Origin: Protula sp. h YS-2021
Lineage: Eukaryota; Annelida; Polychaeta; Sabellida; Serpulidae
Direction of reading: 5' to 3'
DNA: 64,000 nt
NCBI GenBank assembly: GCA_949752745.1
Contig: OX457027.1
Location: 84,059,936 to 84,123,935 of the forward strand
Both the position numbers and the translations under genes were made by a program. The notes under the pieces are model-generated. The model searched no databases, was not told where the DNA came from, and saw only the letters and a program-made list of their open reading frames with translations. This document shows, piece by piece, positions 23,580 to 35,500 of the stretch (positions are counted from its first letter, which is position 1; every line of letters starts with the position of its first letter).

Positions 23580-26500
23580 TATTATTATTATGATAATATT
23601 TAATTAGTCATATTTCAATGGTTTCCCCATTACAGTAACCACACACATAGCATAAGTACATGTGTACAGAGTGTGGGGGAAAACCGACTGAGAAATTTCA
23701 GAGTGCACTCGTACAGAGTGTGGTGGAAAACCGATCGATAATTTCAGAGTGCACTCGTACAGAGTGTGAGGGAAAACCGATCGATAATTTCAGAGTGCAC
23801 TCGTACAGAGTGTAAGGGAAAACCGATCGATAATTTCAGAGTGCACTCGTACAGAGTGTGAGGGAAAACCGATCGATAATTTCAGAGTGCGCTCGAGTGT
23901 GGGAACAATCAATAAATTTGAGAAGGAATGGGATTTTCCCTACGTTAAGTCCAATGTTATGTTCTAAAGTTATAGTAGTTGGAAAATGACACTTCTAAAG
24001 CACATTTAACAAATGTAGTTTTTTGATAACATATAATATATAAAATAAATTTGAACATTTTAGCATGCTACTTATTTGAATGTTCTAAAGTTATAGTAGT
24101 GGGAAAATGGTGGTTCTAGACCAACTTTAACAAATTTAGTTTTTAACACCATATGATATATAAAATAAGTTTGAACATTTTAGCACGCTACTTATTTGAA
24201 TATTCTAAAGTCATAGTAGTTGAAAAATGGTGGTTCTAGACCAATTTTAACAAATTTTGTTTTTTGACAAAATATGATGTATAAAATAAGTTTAAACATT
24301 ATACAATGGTGTAGTAGGGTAAAAATGAGGGTTCTAGACCAACTTTAACAAATGTAGTTTTTTGATAACATATAATATATAAAATAAATTTGAACATTTT
24401 AGCATGCTACTTATTTGAATGTTCTAAAGTTATAGTAGTGGGAAAATGGTGGTTCTAGACCAACTTTAACAAATTTAGTTTTTAACACCATATGATATAT
24501 AAAATAAGTTTGAACATTTTAGCACGCTACTTATTTGAATATTCTAAAGTCATAGTAGTTGAAAAATGGTGGTTCTAGACCAATTTTAACAAATTTTGTT
24601 TTTTGACAAAATATGATGTATAAAATAAGTTTAAACATTATACAATGGTGTAGTAGGGTAAAAATGAGGGTTCTAGACCAACTTTAACAAATTTTGTTTT
24701 TTGACATAATATGATGTATAAAATAAGTTTGAACATTTTACCATGGTGTAGTAGAGTAAAAATGAGGGTTCTAATCCAAAATTTAATTTTTTTGAAAACA
24801 TATTATGCTTTTCTTTTCTTAATGCTTTCAGGTATCGTCAGAACACATCGCTCTCCGCTTTCACCTGATTATTAACAATGTCAACATTACTTCTTCACCG
24901 ATGTGTAGAGACCATGGATGACGTCTTCAAAGTGAACTATGTTGACTATGTGTTTTCAAAGCTTCCTACTTTTGAATCTAATTGGATTTTACAAGTGAAG
25001 AATTTGCGTAAGCATTGGGAAGCTGTTGGAAAGATAATTCCAAGAGATGAATTCATCCACTCTTTTCTACACGAATGTGAAGAACTACTTTTACCATCAA
25101 CTTACGACATTGATTCAGCATTTATCCGCGCGAATACAACTTGGGCAGCTGAACTCATGCTAGCTGTAGCTGCTAGAATTATTTTACATTATGATGATGG
25201 CGTTCCATTGACGACGAATGCATCAGAACTTGTTCGATTCAACAATGAACGAGTTGAAGTGAATTCAAAGCTTTGTAAAATGTTTGAAGAACTATAAAAA
25301 AGCTGACTCTGCAATTTCTAATGGTATAAAAGGAGAAGGGTGAAGTGAAGTCATCATTCAACGCGCAGCCATGGAGAAGACAAGCAGCTTTAAAATTAGT
25401 GCAAACTTAACTATTACTGTGGAGCATGGAGAATTTGGGCTATTTCTTCGAATCAAACGTGGAGAGAGATGGCTTGCTTTATCACCATCCTTGTGGAAGA
25501 TTGTGTGTCAGAACTTGGCAAGATTACGCAACATTGGCTTCAAACTGTACTTAACGCAAACGAAGTGGCTTGAAGTCATTTCATACTTGGATATGCGCTA
25601 TGTGAGTTTTGTGCAAACATCACTGTTTGAAGGGAAAGAATATACGCGTTACATCAACATGAATGATGGTGAATGGGGGACATTGCTTCAGGAAATCCAT
25701 AGCATAACCTCAACCTTACTGCCATGTACGGAATGTCATGGGAAGAAAAATCCTATCAAGCTGCACAAGGACAATCGAATGAAAGTGTCAAAGCTTTCCA
25801 AGAAAAGACTGGCTGAAGTTCAATTGGAGAATATGGACGTGCAAAATCAACTTGGACTTACCTGTGAATATTGTGGTGCTTACGGATATGCTGAGGATTA
25901 TGATTGTCACTGCCACAAATACAATTGCAAGTTGTGTGAACCTGACAACTTCTGCAACAAGTGTGGCTCACTAACAGTATCTGCCGAGTAAGACTACAAG
26001 TCATTTGCTTACCAGTCATCAAAGTGTGTAGACGTGTCATATGGATATGTGAAAGATGGATGTAGAAACGTTTTTCAAGGAGACGTATGTGGACTACATG
26101 ATAAGTGAACTGGCGCGTTTTGGATCTATTCAACAACAACTGGAACACTTTGACATCTATTGGGAACTTGCTCATTCCACGCTGAACGTACCGAAATTAC
26201 GTGAGGATTTCATCAAAGAGTGTGTGCTTTCAAACATTGACGGAGCTGAGGAGTTTGATGTGGAAGCAGCATATCACTTTGCTCGATTTGATCCAAGACT
26301 GTTTTATGAAGTGAGAGAGTGGCTAATCTACATTGCAGTATAATGACAGACATTACATTGAGACAATATATTGTGCAAAAGACATATTGTGAAGAAATGT
26401 TATTAGCTGTAAAAAAGTTTGCATGTTTAGTATGTCCTGCTTGTCAAAATGAAGAGTGTTCAGAACATACTTGTCATTCTGCATGTGTCTATACATATTG

Positions 26501-29500
26501 GAATGAAGCTAAATATTACATTCATTTAGATAAAGTGTTAGATAATGCAAATCAACGTTGTGAAAAATATGGTGTAGATGCTATCACATTTGATGAATTA
26601 AGTAGTTGGTTAATGTACATTGAAGATCAATGGACTCCAATTATTCACACCATTGTATCAATACTTGATTTGTAAGATATGTTGATAAAATGCAAGATGT
26701 GTTGATAAAATAAAATACAAGATATGTTAACAAGTGTTAATCATTTAGTGTTAACATGTCGACGTGGAAAGACTACTTAACCAATATTTATTTTAAACCT
26801 GGTCAACCCGGGGCATTTGCTGGTCCTTACAAACTATATCACATATTAAGAAAACATGATCAACCAGTCACTCATTCACAAGTGAAGAAATGGTTACAGG
26901 ATCAAGATGCCTTCAGTTTACTACAACCTATAAAATATAGGTTTAAAAGGCAACGTGTCATTACACGTGGAATTGATGACATGTGGGATATTGATTTAGC
27001 TGACATGGGAAACATAGCTTCCTATAATGATGACACCCGTTTTTTATTAGTTGTCATTGATGTGTTTTCCAAATATTTATGGGTGCAACCAATGCCTAAT
27101 AAATCACATACGAGTGTCATAGAAGCCTTTCAAAAGATTTTTCATGAAACACAACGAAGACCACGAACTCTAAGGTCAGACAAAGGAACTGAATTTAAAA
27201 ACAGATGGGTAAAAGCATTTATGAAGAAGGAGGGAATACATGCCTATACGACAAAGAATGAAACCAAAGCCAACTTTGCTGAGAGAGTCATTCGTACTCT
27301 AAAGGGAATGATGTATCGATATTTCCTACATAATCAAACGTATCGATATATGGACATCCTTCCAGACTTAGTGTATAATTACAACCATAGACCTCATGGC
27401 TCCCTCCCTAATAAGTATGCTCCTGCAGATATTCGTAAAGACAACGAATCGAAAGTGTGGAAATATATGTATGTAGACAAATTGAAATTAAAACCGAAGA
27501 AGAAAAAACCCTACAAATTTAAAATTGGTGATCAGGTTCGCATTTCTCACATAAAATATGTATTTCAACGAGATTATCATATAAAGTGGACGCAAGAAGT
27601 CTTCATTATCACACATCGTTGTAAGAAGCAAGGAGTACACTTGTATCGTGTGAAAGACTTTTTGGATGAAGATATTGATGGACATTTCTATGAAGAAGAA
27701 CTACAGAAAGTGACAAAAGATATTGAATCAGTCTACAGAATTGAAAAGGTCTTGAAAACACGAAGAAGACGAGGTGTTAAAGAATTATTTGTGAAGTGGT
27801 TAGGTTGGCCAAAGAAGTTTAACAGTTGGGTGAAAGAAACAGATATTCGAAAATGAAGCATCCATTCACGTGTTTGGTCTCTGGACCTACAGGCAGTGGT
27901 AAAACTTCTCTAGTTAGAGAAATTCTAGAACAAAAGTTAATTAAACCCTCTCCAAAAACCATTTTATGGCTCTATGCAGCAGATCAGCCTTTGTATAAGG
28001 GAATGAAAGGTGTGGAATTTTACCAAGGCATTCCAGATGACATTGAAGAGCGTTTTAACCCGAAAAAACCAAACTTACTCATCATTGATGACTTAATGAC
28101 CAAATGTCATAGTGATGAGCGAATGACACGTCTATTTAGTGTTGGCAGCAGTCATCAAAATCTAAGCATTATTTTTATTGTGCATAATTTGTTTCATCAT
28201 GGTAGAGAAATGCGAAATATTAGTTTGAATACACATTACATCATTCTGTTTAAAAATCCTAGAGACAGTCAACAAATAAGTACATTAGCGCGACAAATGT
28301 ATCCTGGAAAATCTCAATTTCTCATAGAAGCCTATCAAGATGCTACGAGCAAACCTCATGGCTATTTATTCATTGATTTGAAGCCGAAGACAAATGATCA
28401 ACTACGTATTCGTACAGGCATTTTACCAAAAGATACACATTACGTATATGTTGATAAGGTCGCGTATGAACAAGAACCAAGTCACTTGACCATTCGCAAC
28501 CAAGATGTCTAAACGTATTCAAGCGAATCAACCATTTCTTCACTTGCTCGCACGCAGCGGGCCTAAACGACGTAAATCCTTGCTACAACAAGCTACTAAG
28601 GAAGAATTAACTAGCTTGTTTGAAATTTGTTTGAATATATTGCGAGGACATTTACCCTTAAGCTCAAAAAGGTATAAGGTATTCAAGCGTGAACGTCATA
28701 CCCTACGTACACTAGCAGATAAGAAGATATCACTTCGAAGAAAAAAGAAGTTGGTTAATCAGAAAGGAGGATTCATTGGAGCTATTGCTAAATTTGCATT
28801 ACCCTTGTTAGCTCAGTTGCTGTTAAAATGAAACATACTATGAAAATGGTCCTCATTCCTGAATATGAATATAAAATGTTGTTAGAAAAGAAGGGAAAAG
28901 ATGGTGAAATCAAAACGAAAGTGAATAAACTTTTACGTGGGAAACGAACTCGTGAAAAGGCAATAGAAATGTCTCAAGTTCTTGGCCGTCATTTACGAAC
29001 AATTCAGTCGCAACAACAGCGGCAAAAGTCTGTTACATCATCCAAAGCAGAAAAATCAGAAAAGTCCCAACAGTTTCTAAGTCATTTTCAACCTATTTAT
29101 CATGTAAAACTAACACAACTTCTAGCAGAACTTAAGAAATATGGTACGAGATGGACAGATAAAAATGAACTTGTTTTAAAAACAGGTACTGTCATTACAA
29201 ATTCCAACATTATTGATTTGTTGAAAGAAGCATTGGTTGCTACAAGAAGAAAAGAACAACGAGAACCACCGCATGGTTGGAAGCAGTTTATTGAGGAAAT
29301 TGTAGATGCTAATATTCCAAAAACTGTTTTTGGTAAAAAGACAACTCGTGAAGATATTACAAAAGAGATACAACAACGTCAACAAAGGTTGTTTCCAGAA
29401 GGATGGGAAACTTTTTAACATGGATTAAAGAGCTATGGTGTTGTTGTTGTAAAGAAAATGGAAATAAAAATACTATTCCTGTAAAAATTAGGTGTGTTAG

Positions 29501-32500
29501 TGCTTGTTGTCAGGGAGAAGTAGTAGATACCAATTTAGATCATGTAGATAGTAATTTAGACAATAATGTAGACAGCAATGTAGAAAGTGAGGATGAAGAG
29601 TGTCAAACATGAAGTAATGTATATACACATCTAGTCTATCTACATCACATAAACGATTTAGCTGCCATGGAGTCAACAAGTTTTTACATTACTTTACCCA
29701 GCAATGCTAGTATGAACTATTATCCCAACAACAAGACTTCGAATTATCAAATTCGTATGCCTCGAACCATCTATCTGAACGGAAAATATGAAGTGGCATT
29801 AGCTGAAATTCAATATCCACATACATGGACAACCATAAGACATGGAATGGACTATTCTATTCAGTATCGACAACAACCACTGAATGATGTTGTTCTTGAC
29901 ACAATCAATATTCCTTATGGTTACTACAGATCCATACAAGAAATATGTCATGCAGTTAATGAAGAAGCGACTAATTCTATGAAAGATGACCTTAAAGAAG
30001 GTATTCGGATAAAGTATGATAAAATTAGACGACGCGTTTTTCTATATCTAAATTATGGTTTTGAAGTGTCATTCTCCACTGGATTAGCTGAGATTTTAGG
30101 ATTTATCCCAAATCAATGGTATACTGAAACGTGTACAGCTGAATATAAAGCTGATGTGAAACAGGGGTTTTATACACTTTATGTGTATTGTAGTATTTGT
30201 GAGCCACAAGTTGTTGGTGATTATTATGTTCCTTTGCTACGTTCTGTTGCAATACAAGGACATGATGGAGACATTATCATGAAAACTTATGGAGAACCTC
30301 ATTATGTTCCTGTAAACACATCCAAATTTGACGTGATAGAAATGAATATTAAGGATGACACAGACCATAATGTTCCATTTCAAACTGGGAAGGTGATCTG
30401 TAAACTTCATTTTCGACCAAAAGCATTATGAAAGCATACACACATAATCCATCTATTTATCGCAACCATTTTCTTCGTCAAGTGGGTGGAGAATTACCAG
30501 GATTTAAAGGAGCGCGAATACAATATGGAGATGGTATTGGTTCAATACTGGGATCATTGGCTCGAAAAGCTATTCCACTGCTTAAGGCAGGGGCTAAAAT
30601 CGTTGCACCACATCTTAAAAAGGCTGCAAAAGATGTCGCGAAAGATGTTACAGGTCGAGTAGCACAACGTATGTTTGGTGATGAGTTAGGAGGACAAAAG
30701 AGAGCGAAATCAGCAAAACCTGTCAGAAGGCGAAAGGCAGCTAAACGGATAACATCAACAAAATATAAGAAAGATATTTTTTAATCATGTCTTTAATTCA
30801 TAATCATTCTTGTGAATGTAGTCTTTCTCCATTAGAATGGTTTCACATACCACCAACGCAAACTGCTGTAGAAAAAAGCTATAATGTAGACTATCAACCA
30901 CTAACTACTATTAGAGAAGGTGCTCCAATAGAATTCTACATTCCTGCGAGTACCGAAGAATATCTAGATTTAAAGAACAGTAAACTCCATATTGTATGTC
31001 GCATTGTAAAGGTTGATGGAGAAGCGTGTGGTGTAGATGATAACGTGTCATGTATCAATGATTTGTTTAATGGGTTATGGTCTAATATTGAATTATTTCT
31101 AAATGATCGATTGGTATCACATAGTAACAATACTCATGGTTATACCAGCATCATATCTCATCTCATTCATGACTCGGAAGAAAGTCTCAATTCTGAGCGC
31201 TCTATGCGTCTCATCTATAAAGATACTGCCGGGTCAATGAATACTCATCAGGTGAAAAGACCTAATCATGAAAGATATGTATCAGGTTTTCATGTAAATA
31301 TTGAAGGTGGTGATATAGCTGAAACAGGAAATAATGGTTTACATAATCGCTATTTGCATACACGTCTAAGCCGTGAGTTTATGCTTACAGGTGGTTTAAG
31401 GGTAGATTTGTTTGAGCAGGATCGTTATCTTCCCAATGGTGTTAGTATGAAATTACGTTTACATAGACAAAAAGATGAATATGTATTAATGGCTGCAAAT
31501 AATGGTTTTAAAGTAGAAGTGAGAGAAGCGTTTGTAACCATTCGCAAAGTGAGGGTTAGTCCAGGTATTCAGTTGGGACATGCAGATGCGTTGATGAAAA
31601 GTCCTGCTAAGTTTATTGTTACTAGAAAAGAATGTAAAGTTTTAGCTATTCCAACTGGATTTCAATCTTTTGTGAAAGATAGCATCTTTTTAGGTCAATT
31701 ACCAAAACGTATTGTCATTGGAATGGTTCATAATGAATCCTTTGCTGGAACAGTATTGAGAAATCCATACAATTTTGAACATTTCAATCTTAACTTTATG
31801 CAGCTTTACTCTGATGGTGAACCAGTCCTATCAAAACCTCTCAAGCTTGATATAAATCAAGGCAAATATCTTGATGCTTTTGAAACACTTTACAAATCTT
31901 TTGATAGACTGGATGGTGAGAAAAGTTCGATTATAAAACGGGAAGATTGGCCTAGAGGTTATTCTTTATTTTCTTTTGACTTAACACCTGATTATGATGG
32001 TGCGGATCATTATGCCCTTATCAAACATGGGAATTTGAGACTAGAAATGAATTTTGCTGGTGCCTTGCAAAATACAGTCAATGTTATAGTGTATGCTGAA
32101 TTTGATAACATTGTTGAAATAAGTGCAAATCGTAGCATTCAATTCGACTACCAGTCATGAACACGAAGCAGATAGAAGCCATCCTATCCCATGATGCCAC
32201 GACAAAAGACTTGTTTCAAGGTGTGTTTGCCATGGACCAGTTACCATCTTTACAACGCGGTGCCTATGTCATCAACACAGACGATCATGATGAGCCAGGA
32301 GAGCATTGGGTGGCAGTATATTATGACGAAGACCCTGCAGAATATTTTGACTCTTATGGACTTTTACCTATAGACAGTCGTTTGAATAAGTTTTTAAAGT
32401 TTAATTTCATTTATAATTCAGTTCCATTACAAACACCAATATCCTCTACATGTGGATTTTATTGTGTGTATTATATAATTCAAAGAGCTCGAGGACATAG

Positions 32501-35500
32501 TCCTTTTGAAATCATTGATGTATTAAGAAGAAGTGATGGTGATTTTGTTGTAAAGGATTTTGTATATAGACATTATAAACCATTATTTTATTGATGTTGT
32601 ATTAGTTAAGTTGTATTAGTTAAGTTATTGGTAATTGTGAATTGTATTATGAATATTGTAAATAAACAAGACAGTTTTATACAACATTCTTTGTTTATTG
32701 TGTTATACATTATTTACATTTCAACAATTATTTCACATTGAATTTTTATTTTACAAATACATTCAATACATCAATAAACACATGCCATTCATACCAATCT
32801 AAATTAATATATGTATCATAGACATTACATTCACGTTTGTAAATGCTATGAAAACTAGCATAACACTGTCCACTACCAAACTTTATTATTTTAACATCTT
32901 CATGTTCAGACAGTTTCAGTTCATATCCATGATCATTCATGTCAATGTTCATCACCATAACACACATGGGATGCGTCAGTTCAATGGACTTGGTGCCTCG
33001 CATGAGTTGCACTCCTTCCTCTTTGAATTCAAGCGTCAGGTTCTTTCCAATCCAATGCTTGTAACAGAGCGTGCCATTCCACTGTGTTGAGGGTGATGTA
33101 GTCGTAGCATTTTGTAAGCTCGTCATATTGGCGAAATCGTACAAACACGTCTAAATAGTTCTCAGTCACACGCACTTCTAAATCCTCTGAGAGTTTCAGG
33201 AGAAAGCCAGGTATCCTCAGCTTCTCTAGATGGTCTTTCAACACAGATTGTTCGTCAGTTGATAGAATGATATACTTTCCAAAATGTTTTAGCACGATGT
33301 CATCATATACGTTTCTCAGATATGAGAATCCATGCGTAATGGGTTCATATTCCGATAAAAAGTCTTCCATCTCGTTCAACAGTCAGATGAACTATGAGCT
33401 GTCTCCTTGTCTGCAAAGACGTTTTTATGCTCGCAAGATGGTGAAGAGTGGATGTTGTATCACTTCTAGGAATCGTAAGACTGCGCGCCAGTTCTTGATA
33501 TCAAAGATGATCAAATCTGTATATGGTATATCTGGCACAACTCCCTTATAATCCTCTGGATAATCCTGTAAAAGATTTCTACAGATTTCTACACGTATGT
33601 TAGAATCATATTCAGCCACCGTCACTTCCACTTTATTTTCAAGTCTACGTTTAAACCCATGTTCAAGTGGTATGTTTTTAAAGTCTTTCCACACTTCAGG
33701 TTTAAACCGATGATAACTTGTCTGAGAACCTAGTATCACTTCATTCCTATCATTTACAGTAAGGTAAGCACCACGGTTCAGCATGAGTGCATTCATGTTT
33801 TTACCTTGTTATGAGTCGTCTTCTTGTCTGCGAAGCCTTTTATCCACTTCTTTCACCTGCTTCTTCAACATTTTCCATTCAGGTATTGTCAGCAAGATTC
33901 CCTTTTTCGTTGGACGGTTTTTTCCAGTCCCCTCATCTCTCAGGTACTTGCGAATGTTTACCACTCCTTCATTGCTTTGTTTCATAATCTTGATATACTT
34001 TCCATTTCCTAGAGAAAGCATTCCATCCCACGACTGTGGTGTTGGTGCTGTCTCCACTTTCAATTTCTTGATGGTAGTGGTAGGATTTTTCACTTTTAAG
34101 TCTTTAACTGCATCTGCAAGAGTATCCATATCAGTTGTAGATCTCTTACGACTTTCACGTTCCATGTTAACACTTCAATGTTCACACCTCAAATAACTCT
34201 TCCGTTGGAGGACCTCCCCCTTTTATACCACAGCCTTGTAATGTCCATGCGCTAAAGTGGAATAGCCATCACTCATCACATATCGCTTGTCGTCATATGG
34301 GGAGAGGGCTACTTTCCTCAACTTCTCCGAGAAAAGCTGGTGACTATGACTTCGGATAATGTGTCCTGTAGCCATCGTTTGAGTTTTCTTAAACAAACTG
34401 TCTCTATACTGCACATGTTTAATGCGTCTTTGACACGCGCGAGTGATGCCTTTGGCCGTACGTTTTTCTTTCCCACCACACAATAAACTGTACATTTTCG
34501 GTCTGAGTCCAACAAACTCTTCAATAGGGACGCCTGCCGTCTTATCCTTCATTTTCCCGAGCACTTTTTTGTTCACGTTGGAATGTAGGAAATGATCCGG
34601 TGGATAGTCACTTGTGTCGAACAGGTCAGCATCCTGCTGCATATCCTTGTAGATATCTTCCGTTTCTATGTCGTAACATAGACTGTCGGTGTCGCTGAAC
34701 AATAACTTGGCATTGGGATACTTGGCCATGATGTAGTTGTAATGAAAGTTGAACATAAGCACTTTGCTGAGGTCGAGAATGGTGAAACCGACTTGAATGG
34801 GTTTATCCAGAAGCAAATCCACTTTGCGCAAATGTACCGCGGTCAAATCTTCGTTGAAAATTTTGAATTTGTGGAAAGAAGGTTTTGCTACAAGTTTCTT
34901 GAACCGCTTTTCCTTGTGAACAAGTTCAACATTGATTCGCTTTCTCACATTTTCCATGGTTTTGCCAAACACCGAGTTGTTCATCAGTTTGAAGAAGTCT
35001 TTCTCAAATGGGTTCTTGGCCAATTTTCTCTTTTCCGTGTTCAAGGTAATGTATTTTGCCAACCATTTGCTCTGTTCAAACATGATGGCGCGATGTACTT
35101 TAGTGACTTTCAACCCCAGTGAGACGTACTGTTGTAAATTCCTGTAATGAAGTACATATTTCTTCTTGTCAGACAAGTTAGGAATGAGCTTTTCACTGGG
35201 TTTGCCTTTCATGTTTAGATCTTCCAGTAGCTTCTGACTGTACTCTGACAATTCTCCAAATTTGACACATTTCCGTTCTGGAGCCACTGGGTAGTAATTA
35301 TGACGATCATGGATTGAATTTGGATATTCTAAATCCACTTCCAAAATGAATCCAATGTCATCATCTTCATCCACATCCATGAAGTCAATGGATTCTGGCT
35401 CGCTCACCCACATAAATCCTCTTTGTGGCATGCTTTGTGACATGGCCCAGCCATACAAGTTGTTTGCGTCGAGGTACATCAGGTAGTTGTTTGGTATCTC

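Larger units (their letters stand above)
22432..24859 (+). repeat. Left terminal inverted repeat of Polinton 1
   Basis: The order inward is: terminal motif and palindrome with five TGACGTCA octamers, three CACATGACCTGTCAATCATG-type repeats (22596-22665), a tRNA-like block, a poly-C minisatellite, and a ~188-bp duplication (22968-23155 and 23156-23340). Then come TGTGACATTATG repeats, five ~46-bp CAGAGTGCACTCG... repeats (23697-23890) and AT-rich ~115-bp repeats ending in a ~339-bp duplication (24011-24349 and 24350-24688). It matches the right arm except for these duplications and homopolymer lengths. Confidence 0.92.

Noticed and set aside
33003..33144. Longer N-terminus for the 85-aa Polinton gene
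   Set aside because: It would overlap the preceding gene by over 100 bp and uses no ATG better placed than 33003.
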